A stretch of DNA of 36,845 nucleotides from assembly GCA_011523845.1 (NCBI GenBank), contig WTFV01000145.1, forward strand, positions 1 through 36,845. Reading direction: 5' to 3'. Position 1 is the stretch's first letter. Each line of letters opens with the position of its first letter. The position numbers were made by a program, and so were the translations under genes. This stretch comes from Acidobacteriota bacterium (GTDB taxonomy: Bacteria; Acidobacteriota; Vicinamibacteria; Vicinamibacterales; UBA8438). This document shows positions 17,488 to 25,898 of this stretch, piece by piece. The notes beneath the pieces were generated by a model. It was not told the origin of the DNA, searched no databases, and saw only the letters and a list, made by a program, of their open reading frames with translations.

Positions 17488-19326
17488 CTACTTCTGCGGT
17501 CCCTGCCGCTGCTGACTGCGCTGCGGCTGCGCGCGCTCGGCCGCCCCGGCCGCCGGGGCCGGCGGACGCGGCGGGTTGTCCGGCTGATCGCCGATGCCCA
17601 CCGCGCTCTTGACCTTGTCCGTCCAGCTCGGCTTCGACGCCTGCGGCTGCGACTGATCCTGCGACTGCGCCTGCGACTGGGCCTCGCCGGCGCGCGCCGC
17701 GGCCACCACGTCGCCGAACGACTTGCCCGCCTCGAGCTGCTTCGCCACCGGGCGCGGCGGGGCCGCCTGGTTCAGCTCGTCGAGCTTCTGCTGCACCTGC
17801 GCCTTCGTCGGCTTCCCGCCGCCGTCGGCCGGCAGCGCCTCGATGGTCTTGTCGGTGACCTGCTTGCGCTTGTTGTCGTAGAGCACCGCCGCGGCCCGCT
17901 CTGCCGGATCGGCGGTCTTCTCCTGCGCCGGCGCGTCGCCGACCGGCGCCGCGGCCCGCCGCTGCTGGGCCGGCTGCTCCGGGGCCGGAGCCTCCGGGGC
18001 CGGAGCCTCCGGGGCCGGCACCCGCTCGCCCTGCCGCGACAGCAGGTCGCGGTTCGTCCGGTCGACGCCCTGCACGCGCTGCTGGTTGCGCTCGCGCTGC
18101 TCGTAGACCGTCGCCGCGCGCCCCGACGAGAGCCGGTAGGTCCGGTTCGCCTGCTGCCCCACCTCGTCGAGCCCGCCCGGCTTCTCCAGCTGCGCCGCCT
18201 GCGCGTCGCGCACCTGCGAGCGCGTCTCGGGCGAGTACTGCGGCGGATGCCACGTGTAGCCCACCTCGGTCATCCGGTCCATCGTCGCCGCCGAGGCCAC
18301 CAGCTCCGAGCGCCCGAACTCGGGCATCGACTCGCGCTCGGCCGGCTTCGCCCGCGCCACCGCGATGGCGTCGGCGTTGCCGTCGCGGCACATGTGGAAC
18401 CGGTCGACCTCGTGGACGAGCGCGCCGACATGGTGCTCCTTCGAGGGGAACGAGGACTCGGGACCGGCCCGCAGGACGTAGGCCTCCGGCACGGTCTTGC
18501 CGTTGCCGATGTCGACGTTCTGCTCCAGACTCAGCTCGGCCCGGCCCGGCATGTCCTTGCTCTCGCGCACCTGCAGCGGCTGGTGCGCCGGATCCACCGA
18601 GTCCGCCGGGGCCCCCTGCACCGGCCGGCGCGCCTGCGCCATCACGTTGGCCAGCAGGTACTCACGGCGGTTCTCCGGGGCCTCGGCCCGCGGCTCGCGC
18701 GAGGGCAGCCGCAGGTCCTGCACGTTGTGGTACACGACCTGGCCCTGGCCGCGGCGCTGCCCCTCGACCGTGCGCAGCTCCTCGACCACGTGCCCCTTCT
18801 CGGTGAACCGGGTGTCCCCCGCCTTGCCCTCCACCGGCTTGCCGTTGGCGTTGAAGTTCGGGCCGTCCTCGGTCAGCTTCACCGGGGCCATGATCTGGCG
18901 CGGCTCGTCGGCGCCCTTCTGCCCGGGGACCGCGATGCCCGAATCGGCCACGCGGCCGCGGACCACGCCGCCGCGGACCTTCTCGGCGTCGCCGTGCATC
19001 TCGTTGAAGTCGCGCGCCGTCCGCTCGGTCGCGAAGCGCGTGTCCTCGTAGCCGCGGTCGTGCGCCACCGTGCGCAGGATCAGCCCGCGGGTGCCGCCGA
19101 AGTTGTGCGGCGGCTGCTTCTGGCCGCCCTTCTCGTAGGGCAGCCCCTGGGGCGGCGGCGTCGCCTGCGACTGCTGCAGCACGCTCTGGCCCCGCCGGAC
19201 CTGCCCGGCGATCGTGCTGCCCCACTGCTGGACCGACTCCGCGCGGGTCGGACCCGAGGTCACGCCCCGCGAGGGGCCCCGGCGGAACGCCCCGCCGCCG
19301 GCCTGCCCGCTCGTTCCGTTCGCCAT
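17488..19326 (-). CDS. large hydrophilic protein of unknown function with C-terminal DNPPRPPAPA tag
   Basis: A 612-residue soluble protein, family not recognised. Residues about 60-330 look folded (GGTRGLILRTVAHDRGYEDT; KLTEDGPNFNANGKPVEGKA; VVEELRTVEGQRRGQGQVVY). The C-terminal third is low complexity: a perfect APAPE repeat (coding 15-nt units near 17,975-18,020), Gln/Arg tracts and a QSQAQSQDQSQ run. Thirty residues before the end lies DNPPRPPAPA (17,551-17,580), also present in the next upstream gene and in the primase. ATG 19326 has GGGAGG six nt upstream. A TACGCT element at 19,417-19,422 could be its own promoter. It has no signal peptide or membrane segment. Possible roles include a transferred protein or DNA-processing accessory; neither is proven. 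Confidence 0.7.
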   Translation of the reverse strand: MANGTSGQAGGGAFRRGPSRGVTSGPTRAESVQQWGSTIAGQVRRGQSVLQQSQATPPPQGLPYEKGGQKQPPHNFGGTRGLILRTVAHDRGYEDTRFATERTARDFNEMHGDAEKVRGGVVRGRVADSGIAVPGQKGADEPRQIMAPVKLTEDGPNFNANGKPVEGKAGDTRFTEKGHVVEELRTVEGQRRGQGQVVYHNVQDLRLPSREPRAEAPENRREYLLANVMAQARRPVQGAPADSVDPAHQPLQVRESKDMPGRAELSLEQNVDIGNGKTVPEAYVLRAGPESSFPSKEHHVGALVHEVDRFHMCRDGNADAIAVARAKPAERESMPEFGRSELVASAATMDRMTEVGYTWHPPQYSPETRSQVRDAQAAQLEKPGGLDEVGQQANRTYRLSSGRAATVYEQRERNQQRVQGVDRTNRDLLSRQGERVPAPEAPAPEAPAPEQPAQQRRAAAPVGDAPAQEKTADPAERAAAVLYDNKRKQVTDKTIEALPADGGGKPTKAQVQQKLDELNQAAPPRPVAKQLEAGKSFGDVVAAARAGEAQSQAQSQDQSQPQASKPSWTDKVKSAVGIGDQPDNPPRPPAPAAGAAERAQPQRSQQRQGPQK

Positions 19327-19489
19327 CTTCAACCTCCCGGTTTACGGTTACCGCCAACCGCGGGAAACCGGCCGCATCGGAAACGCTTCCCGGACCCGGC
19401 CTCCCAGAACGGCGAGAGCGTAAGGGATCGGATCCCGAATCCGACCCGTCCGCTCGAAAAAAGTTGCCGCATCACGCCAGGGGACCGGA

Positions 19490-22177
19490 TCAGCGGGCGG
19501 GAGACAGCTTCGCGTCGAGCAGCTCCTGCGCGTTGCGCGGCTGCCGCGACCGCTCGCGCGCCTCGGCCGCTCCCGCCGCCGGCGAGGGCGGTCGCGGCGG
19601 GTTGTCCGCGCTCGGCGACAGCGCCGGACCCCGCGCTGCGCGCCTGACGAGCTTCTCGGCGTCGCCGACGGCGCGGCCGATGTCAGCGGCCAGCCGCTTG
19701 CCGTCCCGCGCAAGCACCTCGTTGACTCGCCTGGGCGGCCCCAGGCCTCCGATCCGGGCGTCAGCGATCCGTACGGCGCCGTCGGCGCGCTCGACCACCC
19801 GCGGCGTCTCGGTACGCCACGCCCGCGGCCACGCGCGCTTCATCTGCTCGGTGGCGAACCCGTCGGCCCGGACCTGCTCGCGCAACGCCGCCGCGTAGGC
19901 CTTGGCCTCGCCCAGCGCCGCCTGCTGCCGGCGATCGGCGGCGCACGCGCCCACGCTAACGGTCACCGCACGGCCGTTCTCGGCAGCGGATGCCAGCGCG
20001 CCGTACACCTTCGACCAGTCCCCGGCACGCTCGGCGTCGCCGGCGCCCAACGCGCGGCCGAGATCCACGTACGCCTCGCCCTGGCGCTGGGCCAGCTCCG
20101 CGTTGGTGAGCGAGCGGTCGCCCGTCCGCAACCGCGGGTCGACCAGCACCTCGCCCGAGACGGCCCCCGACGCCGGATCGCGCCGCACGGTGAAGCCGAT
20201 CGGGCCGTCCGGGTCCGCCAGCAGGTCGCGCACCTGGACGCCGACGCGGCCCGCCACCGCATCGAACACCTTCTCGAACCGCTCCACGGCATGGTCGCGG
20301 GCCTCAATGCGCTCGGCGCGCTGGCGCGCCAACTCCAACGCCTCGGCGCCTACCTCGGAGGCCAGCCGCGCCGCCGCCCCCTCCGCGGCGGGCGAGACCG
20401 CTTGCGGGACCGGCAGCGGCTCGTCGAAGACCCGCGCGGCCATGCGCTCCCCGAACCGCTCAGAGGCCCCGGCAGGAACCTCTGGGTGATCCCTCCACAG
20501 CGCAGCCGCGGCGCCCTGCATCGCATCGGCGACCGCAGCGCGCTGCACGTCGCGCGAACCCGCCGGGACCGGCCCGTCGAACCACTCCCCGTCGCGGCCG
20601 CGCTCGACCACCGCCTCAAACGCGTCGGCGGAAACCTCCACCGCCACGCCAAAGGACATCGACCGCACGGCGCCGGGGTTCTGGCCGGCGCGGAGGTACA
20701 CGCCGCGCGTCGCCAGCGCGTCGCTCACGTCCCGGAACGCCCGATCGGCGCGCTCCAGCGACTCCCGCTGTTCGCGTTCCCGCACCGACGCAACCAGCTC
20801 CGCCGAAGACGGCCCGCTCCGTCCGTCCGCAACGCGTTCCCGACCGCCCTTCTGCGCCCCGACGCCGCTGGCGACGTCGGACAGCACGCGCGCCCGCACG
20901 ATGCCGGAATCAAGGGACGCACCCTCGCGGGCCGCGGCCGCGACCGGCACCCGCGCCGCATCCAGGGCCACCGCCAGCACCCGGCCGTACGCCGCCTGGT
21001 CCATGCCGGGCGGGACGAGACACAGCGGCGAGTCCGGGTCGACGGCCCGGATCCCCTCGACCAGGTCGGGATAGCGATCCAGCGCGGCGTCGAGCGCCTC
21101 CGAAGACAACGGCGACGATTCCACGTCACGGCCAAGCGCCGTGTGCAGCCGCGCCGCGTAGCACACACCGCGGCCCGTCTCCGCGAGCCCGGCCGCGTAC
21201 TCGCGCATCCCCTCGACCAGCAGCCGCGTCTCCTCCGGCGCGGCACACGCCGAGGCGCGCTCGGAGAGCGCGTCACGCTCGCGCTCCCAGCGCCGCTCGA
21301 GATCACCCGCACGCACCGGATCGTCGCGCCAGCGTTCCAGGCACGCGTTCTCGACCCTGTCGAAGGCGCGTCGAATCTCGTCAGGCGCCCCGGCCGCCGT
21401 ATCGACGTGCCCCGGCCCCGTGAACCATTCCGGGTTCGAAGCCGGCTCGAGCCCCGCCCCGGGATACTCCCCCGCGGCCAGGGCCACCAGCGCCGGATCG
21501 ACCTCCGCGTGGACCAGCGACTGACCCAGCGGCGGCGCCAGCGGCAGTCCGTCGGCGACCACCTGCGCGCGATCGCGCCGGTTCGCCCGGCGGCCGTCGT
21601 CGTCGAGCCGCGGCCGCCGCTCGAGCCGCTCGAGCTCGGCCGCGCTCGGCGTCAGCCGATCCGTCAGCACCACCGTGCGCACCCGCACGAGCTCGGACAG
21701 GCCGCCGCGGACCGCCTTGCGAAGCTCGCGCCCGGCCGCCTCGCCCTCGTTCTGCAGCCGCTCGGCCTGCTGCTCGTCCCAGGACTCGCGGTAGTGCGGC
21801 GCACGGGTGTCCTGCGCCCACACCGACGGCGACTCCCCCCGCGCCGCCCGGTCGGCAATGCGCCGCTCCTCGGCCGGATCGCCCCCGAACGGGATGCGCG
21901 GCTCGTTGCCGCGGCCGCGCGCCCGGAACGCCGACTTGCCCTCCGGGACATGGTGCTCGTCCAGGCCCAGGTCGGACACGTCCTGCCGCGCCAGGCGGTC
22001 CGAGCGCCGCTTCGCATCAAGCCCGTCGGCCGCCTCCTGCCGGGCCGCCTCCTCGGGCGTCGGCTCCTCCGCCGGACCCGGCTCGGGCGGGACCGAGGTC
22101 TTCACGCCCAGCCGCCAGCCGCCGCGCGGCTGCTGCCGGCCCCCCGTGCGCCCGCGCCCCTGTGCCGTCACCGCCAT
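19490..22177 (-). CDS. very large unknown protein with DNPPRPPSPA tag
   Basis: An 895-residue hydrophilic, mostly helical protein with no recognised family. An Arg/Pro-rich N-terminus (1-60) is followed by charged helical regions, including ERWRDDPVRAGDLERRWERE, a segment with DPDGPIGFTVRRDPASGAVS (about 680) and a lysine-poor C-terminus. The tag DNPPRPPSPA (19,577-19,606) stands 38 residues from the end. I looked for the relaxase HxDxxxxxHxH pattern, for helicase Walker motifs and for HNH or HExxH centres and saw none. ATG 22177 has GGAGG six nt upstream. Its size, its place next to the primase and the shared tag suggest joint action with the DNA-transfer or replication machinery. Confidence 0.7.
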   Translation of the reverse strand: MAVTAQGRGRTGGRQQPRGGWRLGVKTSVPPEPGPAEEPTPEEAARQEAADGLDAKRRSDRLARQDVSDLGLDEHHVPEGKSAFRARGRGNEPRIPFGGDPAEERRIADRAARGESPSVWAQDTRAPHYRESWDEQQAERLQNEGEAAGRELRKAVRGGLSELVRVRTVVLTDRLTPSAAELERLERRPRLDDDGRRANRRDRAQVVADGLPLAPPLGQSLVHAEVDPALVALAAGEYPGAGLEPASNPEWFTGPGHVDTAAGAPDEIRRAFDRVENACLERWRDDPVRAGDLERRWERERDALSERASACAAPEETRLLVEGMREYAAGLAETGRGVCYAARLHTALGRDVESSPLSSEALDAALDRYPDLVEGIRAVDPDSPLCLVPPGMDQAAYGRVLAVALDAARVPVAAAAREGASLDSGIVRARVLSDVASGVGAQKGGRERVADGRSGPSSAELVASVREREQRESLERADRAFRDVSDALATRGVYLRAGQNPGAVRSMSFGVAVEVSADAFEAVVERGRDGEWFDGPVPAGSRDVQRAAVADAMQGAAAALWRDHPEVPAGASERFGERMAARVFDEPLPVPQAVSPAAEGAAARLASEVGAEALELARQRAERIEARDHAVERFEKVFDAVAGRVGVQVRDLLADPDGPIGFTVRRDPASGAVSGEVLVDPRLRTGDRSLTNAELAQRQGEAYVDLGRALGAGDAERAGDWSKVYGALASAAENGRAVTVSVGACAADRRQQAALGEAKAYAAALREQVRADGFATEQMKRAWPRAWRTETPRVVERADGAVRIADARIGGLGPPRRVNEVLARDGKRLAADIGRAVGDAEKLVRRAARGPALSPSADNPPRPPSPAAGAAEARERSRQPRNAQELLDAKLSPAR

Positions 22178-22255
22178 CGAAACCCTCCTGCGCCCGTCAG
22201 GCCGGCGCGCCCCGCGTTCGAAGCGCATCCGCGCCCGGACGAGCGCCGCCCCGGC

Positions 22256-22696
22256 CTACGCGGAGGCCGCCGCCACCTCGCGGGGGCCGTCGCCGCCCGC
22301 ACCCGCCCCGCCCGCCTCGGGCCGCAACGGGTCGCGCACCGTCAGGATCGTGTCCAGGCGCCGCTCGCGCGCGGCGATGCGCGCGATGCCCTCGGCGTCG
22401 GGCGCATTGTGCTCGCCCAGCTGCCAGTTCTCGTCGACGTGGCACTCCTCGTCCAGCTCGTCGAGGATCGGGTCCCCCGGCTCCGCGAACAGCACGCGCA
22501 GCGCCTGCTCGTGCGAGAGCACCGACAGGCTCTTGTGCGGCTCCAGGCCCCACGCGGCACGCTGCTCGGCCGTGGTCGCCACCTGATAGCCCTGCTCGTA
22601 GTACGTCCGGAACTCCTCGAGGGTCAGCGGGTACGCCACCGACACCACCCGGTTCTCGATATCCGCGCCGCCAAGCGAACCGTTTCCCTGAGACAT
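22256..22696 (-). CDS. small acidic protein, unknown
   Basis: A 146-residue acidic protein. The central region (VVSVAYPLTLEEFRTYYEQG; HEQALRVLFAEPGDPILDEL; DEECHVDENWQLGEHNAPDA) looks like one compact alpha/beta domain, followed by a Gly/Ala-rich tail. No known family recognised. Small acidic proteins on conjugative elements are sometimes DNA mimics or anti-restriction factors, but nothing here proves it. ATG 22696 has GGAGGAA eight nt upstream, and a strong promoter-like motif (TACACTC at 22,756-22,750) lies about 54 nt before it. So it probably heads the three-gene leftward operon with the two large tagged proteins. Confidence 0.6.
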   Translation of the reverse strand: MSQGNGSLGGADIENRVVSVAYPLTLEEFRTYYEQGYQVATTAEQRAAWGLEPHKSLSVLSHEQALRVLFAEPGDPILDELDEECHVDENWQLGEHNAPDAEGIARIAARERRLDTILTVRDPLRPEAGGAGAGGDGPREVAAASA

Positions 22697-22750
22697 GCTG
22701 GCTTCCTCCGCGCGGCGTATCCCCGTACACCCGAGCCGCGCAACGCCGGG

Positions 22751-22779
22751 AGTGTAAGAGACCGCGGCCACGAAACGGC
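22751..22779 (-). promoter_or_regulatory. predicted promoter upstream of the small acidic gene
   Basis: Minus strand: GCCGT (22,779-22,775), 18 nt, TACACT (22,756-22,751) followed by C. Same layout as at 15,615 and 24,829. The leader to ATG 22696 is about 50 nt and contains a proper GGAGG site. Confidence 0.55.
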
Positions 22780-22806
22780 CCGCCGGATCAGGGACCGGCA
22801 GAACCG

Positions 22807-24528
22807 CTACCGAGCCGGCGCCGGTGCCACAGGCGCCCCGGGGACCTCCTCACGCCCCGCTCCGGCGGGGGCCGGCGGCCGCGGCGGGTTGTCGGCGGCC
22901 CCGCCGCCCCGCCCCGCGCGGCGCAGCGCCGCTTCCCGCCAGTCCTCGGAGCCGGGGCCCGAAGCGCCGCCCGAAAGGGAACCGCCTTCCCGCGCGCCGA
23001 CCGCCCGTTCCTCCAGGTGCGCCTGCGCGCGCTTGACCGTCTTGCGGGCGTACCCGAGCGGGTCGGACTTCGCCCCGTGCCCGGTCGAGCGCATCCCGGC
23101 CAGCGCCTTGACGACCTCGCCGGCGGCGGCACCGTTCTCCAGCGCCGAGAGCACCCGGCCCCAGTCCTGCCTGTCGTACTCCGACGGCTTGCGATCGTCC
23201 GCCTTCGCCGCCGACTGCTCCGGCCGGATCCAGCCCTCCGCGATCCCCACCTGCCGCAGCCGCTCGGCGCGCGACGGCTTGTCCGGCACCCACACCGGCA
23301 CACCGCGCCGGTTGACGAAACGTCCGCCGGCCGACGCGCGAACCGCAGGCGCCGCCGGGGCCGGCCCACCCGCATCGGGGACGGCGCGCGCCGTACCGCC
23401 AGCTCGCGGCGATCGCTGCGCACCCGGCGCCGCCTGCTCCGGAACCGTCCCGCGCGGCAGGCCCACCGCGCGGCCCGGCCACCCGGCCGAGAAGCGCGCC
23501 TCGGGCACGTCGGGCACCGTCCCGCGCATGCGCGCCGGCAGGTCGACGCCGGCCCGGGCGCTCGCCGCCCGCAGCCGAGGCCGCCAGGCCTCGTTCTCGT
23601 GCGCCATCTCCGCGGCGCGCGACTCGGCCTCGCCCGCCTTCGCCGGCGCCACCCCCAGGGAACGGTCCGCGGCGACCCATTTCTCCAGGCCGCGGCGCAG
23701 CGCGTCGACCCCGACAACCCCTTCGAGCGGGCGGAACCGGTCCACGTCGAGCTTCGCCCGCGGGCGCACCGGCCACAGCCGCCGCGACAGCTCGACCTCG
23801 TCGACCACCGGGGAGCCCGAATCCGAGCGGTACTCCTCCTTCGCGTTGCGGAACCCGGGCACCCGCATGACCTGCGTCGCCGGCGTCACCACTTCGTCCC
23901 CGCCGTAGCGCGCCGCCAGCAGGTGGCTGGCCAGCTCGGCCTGGCCCGCCGTCCAGTCGTCGCCGTCCACGTTCCAGAGCGCCTGGTACTTCTCCGGGGA
24001 GGAGCGCAGCACGAACGACGGCGCCGGCACGATGCCGTCGATCACGTCCTCGCGCATCCGCTCGAAGGCCGCCGCGTTCTCCGCCAGCGAACCGTCCAGG
24101 TCGAGCTGCACCCGCAGCACCGAGGCGAGGTGCGCCCGCGTGCGGCCCGTCTCGGCACGGCCGCTCCCGGCATCGGCCGGCCGGAAGGTGTTCACGGCGA
24201 CGAAGACGTCCCAGCCGCGCTCGTTGACCCGCTCGAAGACGCGCTCGAGGTAGTCCGTGCGCGACTTGCGCCAGCCCTCGACCGAGCGGCCCGCCGGCGC
24301 GCCGGCCAGCTCCGCCACCCGCGGGAACAGCTGCATCTGGACCTGCGAGCGCGGCTTGCCGATGTCCTCGGGGTTGCGGCTGCGGCAGAACATGCACACG
24401 TGCTCGCGGTGCGCCCGGCCGGAGTCCGCCGCGACCGTCCCGAACATCTCTTCGAGGAACAGGCCCGCCGTGCGCATCCGCCGCCGGCGCTCGCCCGCCG
24501 TCTCGCCCGCCGTACCGATCCAGCTCAC
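22807..24528 (-). CDS. RepB-like archaeo-eukaryotic-type DNA primase with C-terminal DNPPRPPAPA tag
   Basis: A 573-residue primase of the RepB (IncQ plasmid) type. Visible motifs: WDVFVAVNTFRP (about 106-117); the metal-binding DxD in VLRVQLDLDGS (Asp143, Asp145); SSPEKYQALWNVD (about 176-188); and MRVPGFRNAKE (about 221-231), all in family order. A helical C-terminal domain with DRQDWGRVLSALENGAAAGE, then YARKTVKRAQAH, matches the accessory domain of RepB-type primases. An unusual N-terminal HREHVCMFCRSRN could bind zinc. The tag lies 28 residues from the end. GTG 24528 is chosen because AATACT ends 6 nt before it, fitting a leaderless message; ATG 24477 is the alternative. It would lay primers on single-stranded DNA at the origin or after transfer. 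Confidence 0.85.
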   Translation of the reverse strand: MSWIGTAGETAGERRRRMRTAGLFLEEMFGTVAADSGRAHREHVCMFCRSRNPEDIGKPRSQVQMQLFPRVAELAGAPAGRSVEGWRKSRTDYLERVFERVNERGWDVFVAVNTFRPADAGSGRAETGRTRAHLASVLRVQLDLDGSLAENAAAFERMREDVIDGIVPAPSFVLRSSPEKYQALWNVDGDDWTAGQAELASHLLAARYGGDEVVTPATQVMRVPGFRNAKEEYRSDSGSPVVDEVELSRRLWPVRPRAKLDVDRFRPLEGVVGVDALRRGLEKWVAADRSLGVAPAKAGEAESRAAEMAHENEAWRPRLRAASARAGVDLPARMRGTVPDVPEARFSAGWPGRAVGLPRGTVPEQAAPGAQRSPRAGGTARAVPDAGGPAPAAPAVRASAGGRFVNRRGVPVWVPDKPSRAERLRQVGIAEGWIRPEQSAAKADDRKPSEYDRQDWGRVLSALENGAAAGEVVKALAGMRSTGHGAKSDPLGYARKTVKRAQAHLEERAVGAREGGSLSGGASGPGSEDWREAALRRAGRGGGAADNPPRPPAPAGAGREEVPGAPVAPAPAR

Positions 24529-24534
24529 GCGGGG

Positions 24535-24540
24535 AGTATT
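24535..24540 (-). promoter_or_regulatory. AATACT -10 element 6 nt before the primase GTG
   Basis: AATACT on the minus strand, with the GTG codon starting 6 nt downstream. This is the spacing at which RNA polymerase would start at the codon itself. The same AATACT-N6-start arrangement occurs at ATG 5855. Confidence 0.4.
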
Positions 24541-24828
24541 CGCGACGACGGCCCGAGACATCCGGTCCGGAAATCGGGACCGAGGCAACCGAGCCGCCCG
24601 GGCCGGGCCGCCGCGCCTCTCGGACATCGGCGCGGAGCAGGAGGAGGGTCCACGAGGGGAGGACGCGGGCGGGCGACAATGGGAACAGGCCCGGATCGGA
24701 ACGACGGCGCGACCCGCCGCCACGCCCCACGACTCCGTCTCCCCCGCCCTCACGCAGGCACGGGCACGCCCGCCGGACGACACCTCGCCGCCAGCCTGGC
24801 GGCCCGCCGGGCGCGGACACCGGCGCAC

Positions 24829-24857
24829 GCCGTCCCGCCCCGATCCACCCGTACACT
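24829..24857 (+). promoter_or_regulatory. predicted promoter of the + strand gene at 24894
   Basis: GCCGT (24,829-24,833), 18 nt, TACACT (24,852-24,857) followed by C. A leader of about 30 nt with GCGGAGGACGCA precedes ATG 24894. Confidence 0.55.
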
Positions 24858-24893
24858 CGCGGCCGCGAACACGCAACTCCCGCGGAGGACGCA

Positions 24894-25649
24894 ATGCGGA
24901 TCAGCTCCGAAACCCTGGAAGAGATCAACCTCGCGATCGACCGCCTGGTCGCCGTCGCCGACTTCGCGCGCCACGGCGCGATCACCGACGAAGGCGCCGC
25001 CGCCGGCGGCTTCTACGCCGACGAGGGGCTCGGCACGCCCGAGACCCTGCTCTACGGCCCCGACGGCGCGTTCGAGCGCGGCTGTGACGTCCACGAGGCC
25101 TGGGAGGAGCACGCCGCACTGTCCAACGGCGACGTCGAGTACCACGTCACCGCCCACGGCAACGGCGCGATGAGCGTAACGATGCAGGTACCCAGAGCCG
25201 ACCCCGACGGGCCGCCGGTCGAGCTCACCGTCGGCATGAACGACCGCGTCGGGCTGCACGCCGACCCGGCGACGATCCTGGCGCTGGGCGGATCGCCCTC
25301 ACACCCGCCCACCGGCGTCCGGAGCGCCGAGTTCGACCACGACACCGGCATGGCCCGCGACCTGGAGAACCTGGCCGGCGCCGGCGTCCCGGAGGAAGCG
25401 CGCGAGCGCGTCTGGACGGCACTGAACGAAGCCAGCCACAGCCACCCCGACGCGCGCTTGGCGCGCCACTACGTCCACGACGGCGACCGCCGCGACCTGC
25501 CGCGCCACGACACCGTCGACCGCGCGCTGCGCGGCATGCACGAGCTGCCGACGCCGGCCCCGCCGGTCAGCCCGGCGCCGGCAAGAGCGGAGCTGGCCCG
25601 CCGGCAGGCGATCGAAGCGCCCGGCCGCGACGCGGCGTACTCGCGCTAG
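24894..25649 (+). CDS. unknown acidic soluble protein beside the origin
   Basis: A 251-residue protein with no recognised family. The N-terminal half (MRISSETLEEINLAIDRLVA; VHEAWEEHAALSNGDVEYHV; NGAMSVTMQV) looks like an alpha/beta domain rich in Asp and Glu. The C-terminal half has helix-rich, histidine-containing segments (EASHSHPDARLARHYVHDGD) and ends in a Pro/Ala tail. There is no signal peptide or membrane segment. GGAGG lies 6 nt before ATG 24894, and a promoter of the shared element type lies upstream, so it is a real gene under the same control as the other element operons. It lies alone between the primase and the iteron region, convergent with the replication operon. A copy-control or maintenance role is possible. 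Confidence 0.65.
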   Translation: MRISSETLEEINLAIDRLVAVADFARHGAITDEGAAAGGFYADEGLGTPETLLYGPDGAFERGCDVHEAWEEHAALSNGDVEYHVTAHGNGAMSVTMQVPRADPDGPPVELTVGMNDRVGLHADPATILALGGSPSHPPTGVRSAEFDHDTGMARDLENLAGAGVPEEARERVWTALNEASHSHPDARLARHYVHDGDRRDLPRHDTVDRALRGMHELPTPAPPVSPAPARAELARRQAIEAPGRDAAYSR

Positions 25650-25745
25650 ACGCCGCGGCGGGCAACTCGTCGCCGCCGGAGTCGAACAACCGCCTTCCCG
25701 GCCGGCTTCCCGTTTTCCGGATCCGGAGATCGCCACGGGCGGCGA

Positions 25746-25765
25746 CCCGCCCCACAAGGGGCGGG
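25746..25765. terminator. GC-rich hairpin downstream of the 24894 gene
   Basis: A perfect 8-bp stem, CCCGCCCC and GGGGCGGG, with an ACAA tetraloop, about 97 nt after the stop of the + strand gene. There is no T-tract. It may terminate transcription or act as a structured single-strand site of the neighbouring origin. Confidence 0.5.
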
Positions 25766-25800
25766 ATCGCCGACCACGGTCGCTTCCTCCGTACCTCCCA

Positions 25801-25850
25801 GTACATACCGACATATCGACTCTAGAAGAGTCGAATGTCGAATGTGGTAC
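25801..25850. repeat. long dyad at the putative origin
   Basis: The left arm's inner part CGACATATCGACTC (25,809-25,822) pairs with GAGTCGAATGTCG (25,828-25,840) around a TAGAA loop, with a single bulged A. The outer ends GTAC (25,801 and 25,847) also match. The segment is far less GC-rich than its surroundings. It could be an operator or a single-strand initiation site. Confidence 0.7.
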
Positions 25851-25898
25851 ACGGTGAGCGCGAAAACCCCCGTAAACATTAGGGAAAACCGACCCGAT

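Larger units (their letters stand above)
24529..24893. other. divergent intergenic region between primase and the + strand gene
   Basis: 365 nt without a supported gene. It holds the AATACT element for the primase at its left edge and the GCCGT-N18-TACACT promoter of the rightward gene at its right edge. The middle is GC-rich, with no repeat or hairpin that I could identify. Confidence 0.5.

Noticed and set aside
17488..19326. Zinc-protease HExxH site in LVHEVDRFHMC
   Set aside because: Spacing is HExxxxH, not HExxH, and no third ligand or protease context was found.
19490..22177. Relaxase identity for the 895-aa protein
   Set aside because: No HxDxxxxxHxH or HUH metal triad, and no catalytic tyrosine cluster, could be seen.
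20291..25173. Very long + strand open frames opposite the 895-aa protein and the primase
   Set aside because: They lack conserved motifs, read as Arg/Pro/Ala-rich noise and cross several well-supported genes.
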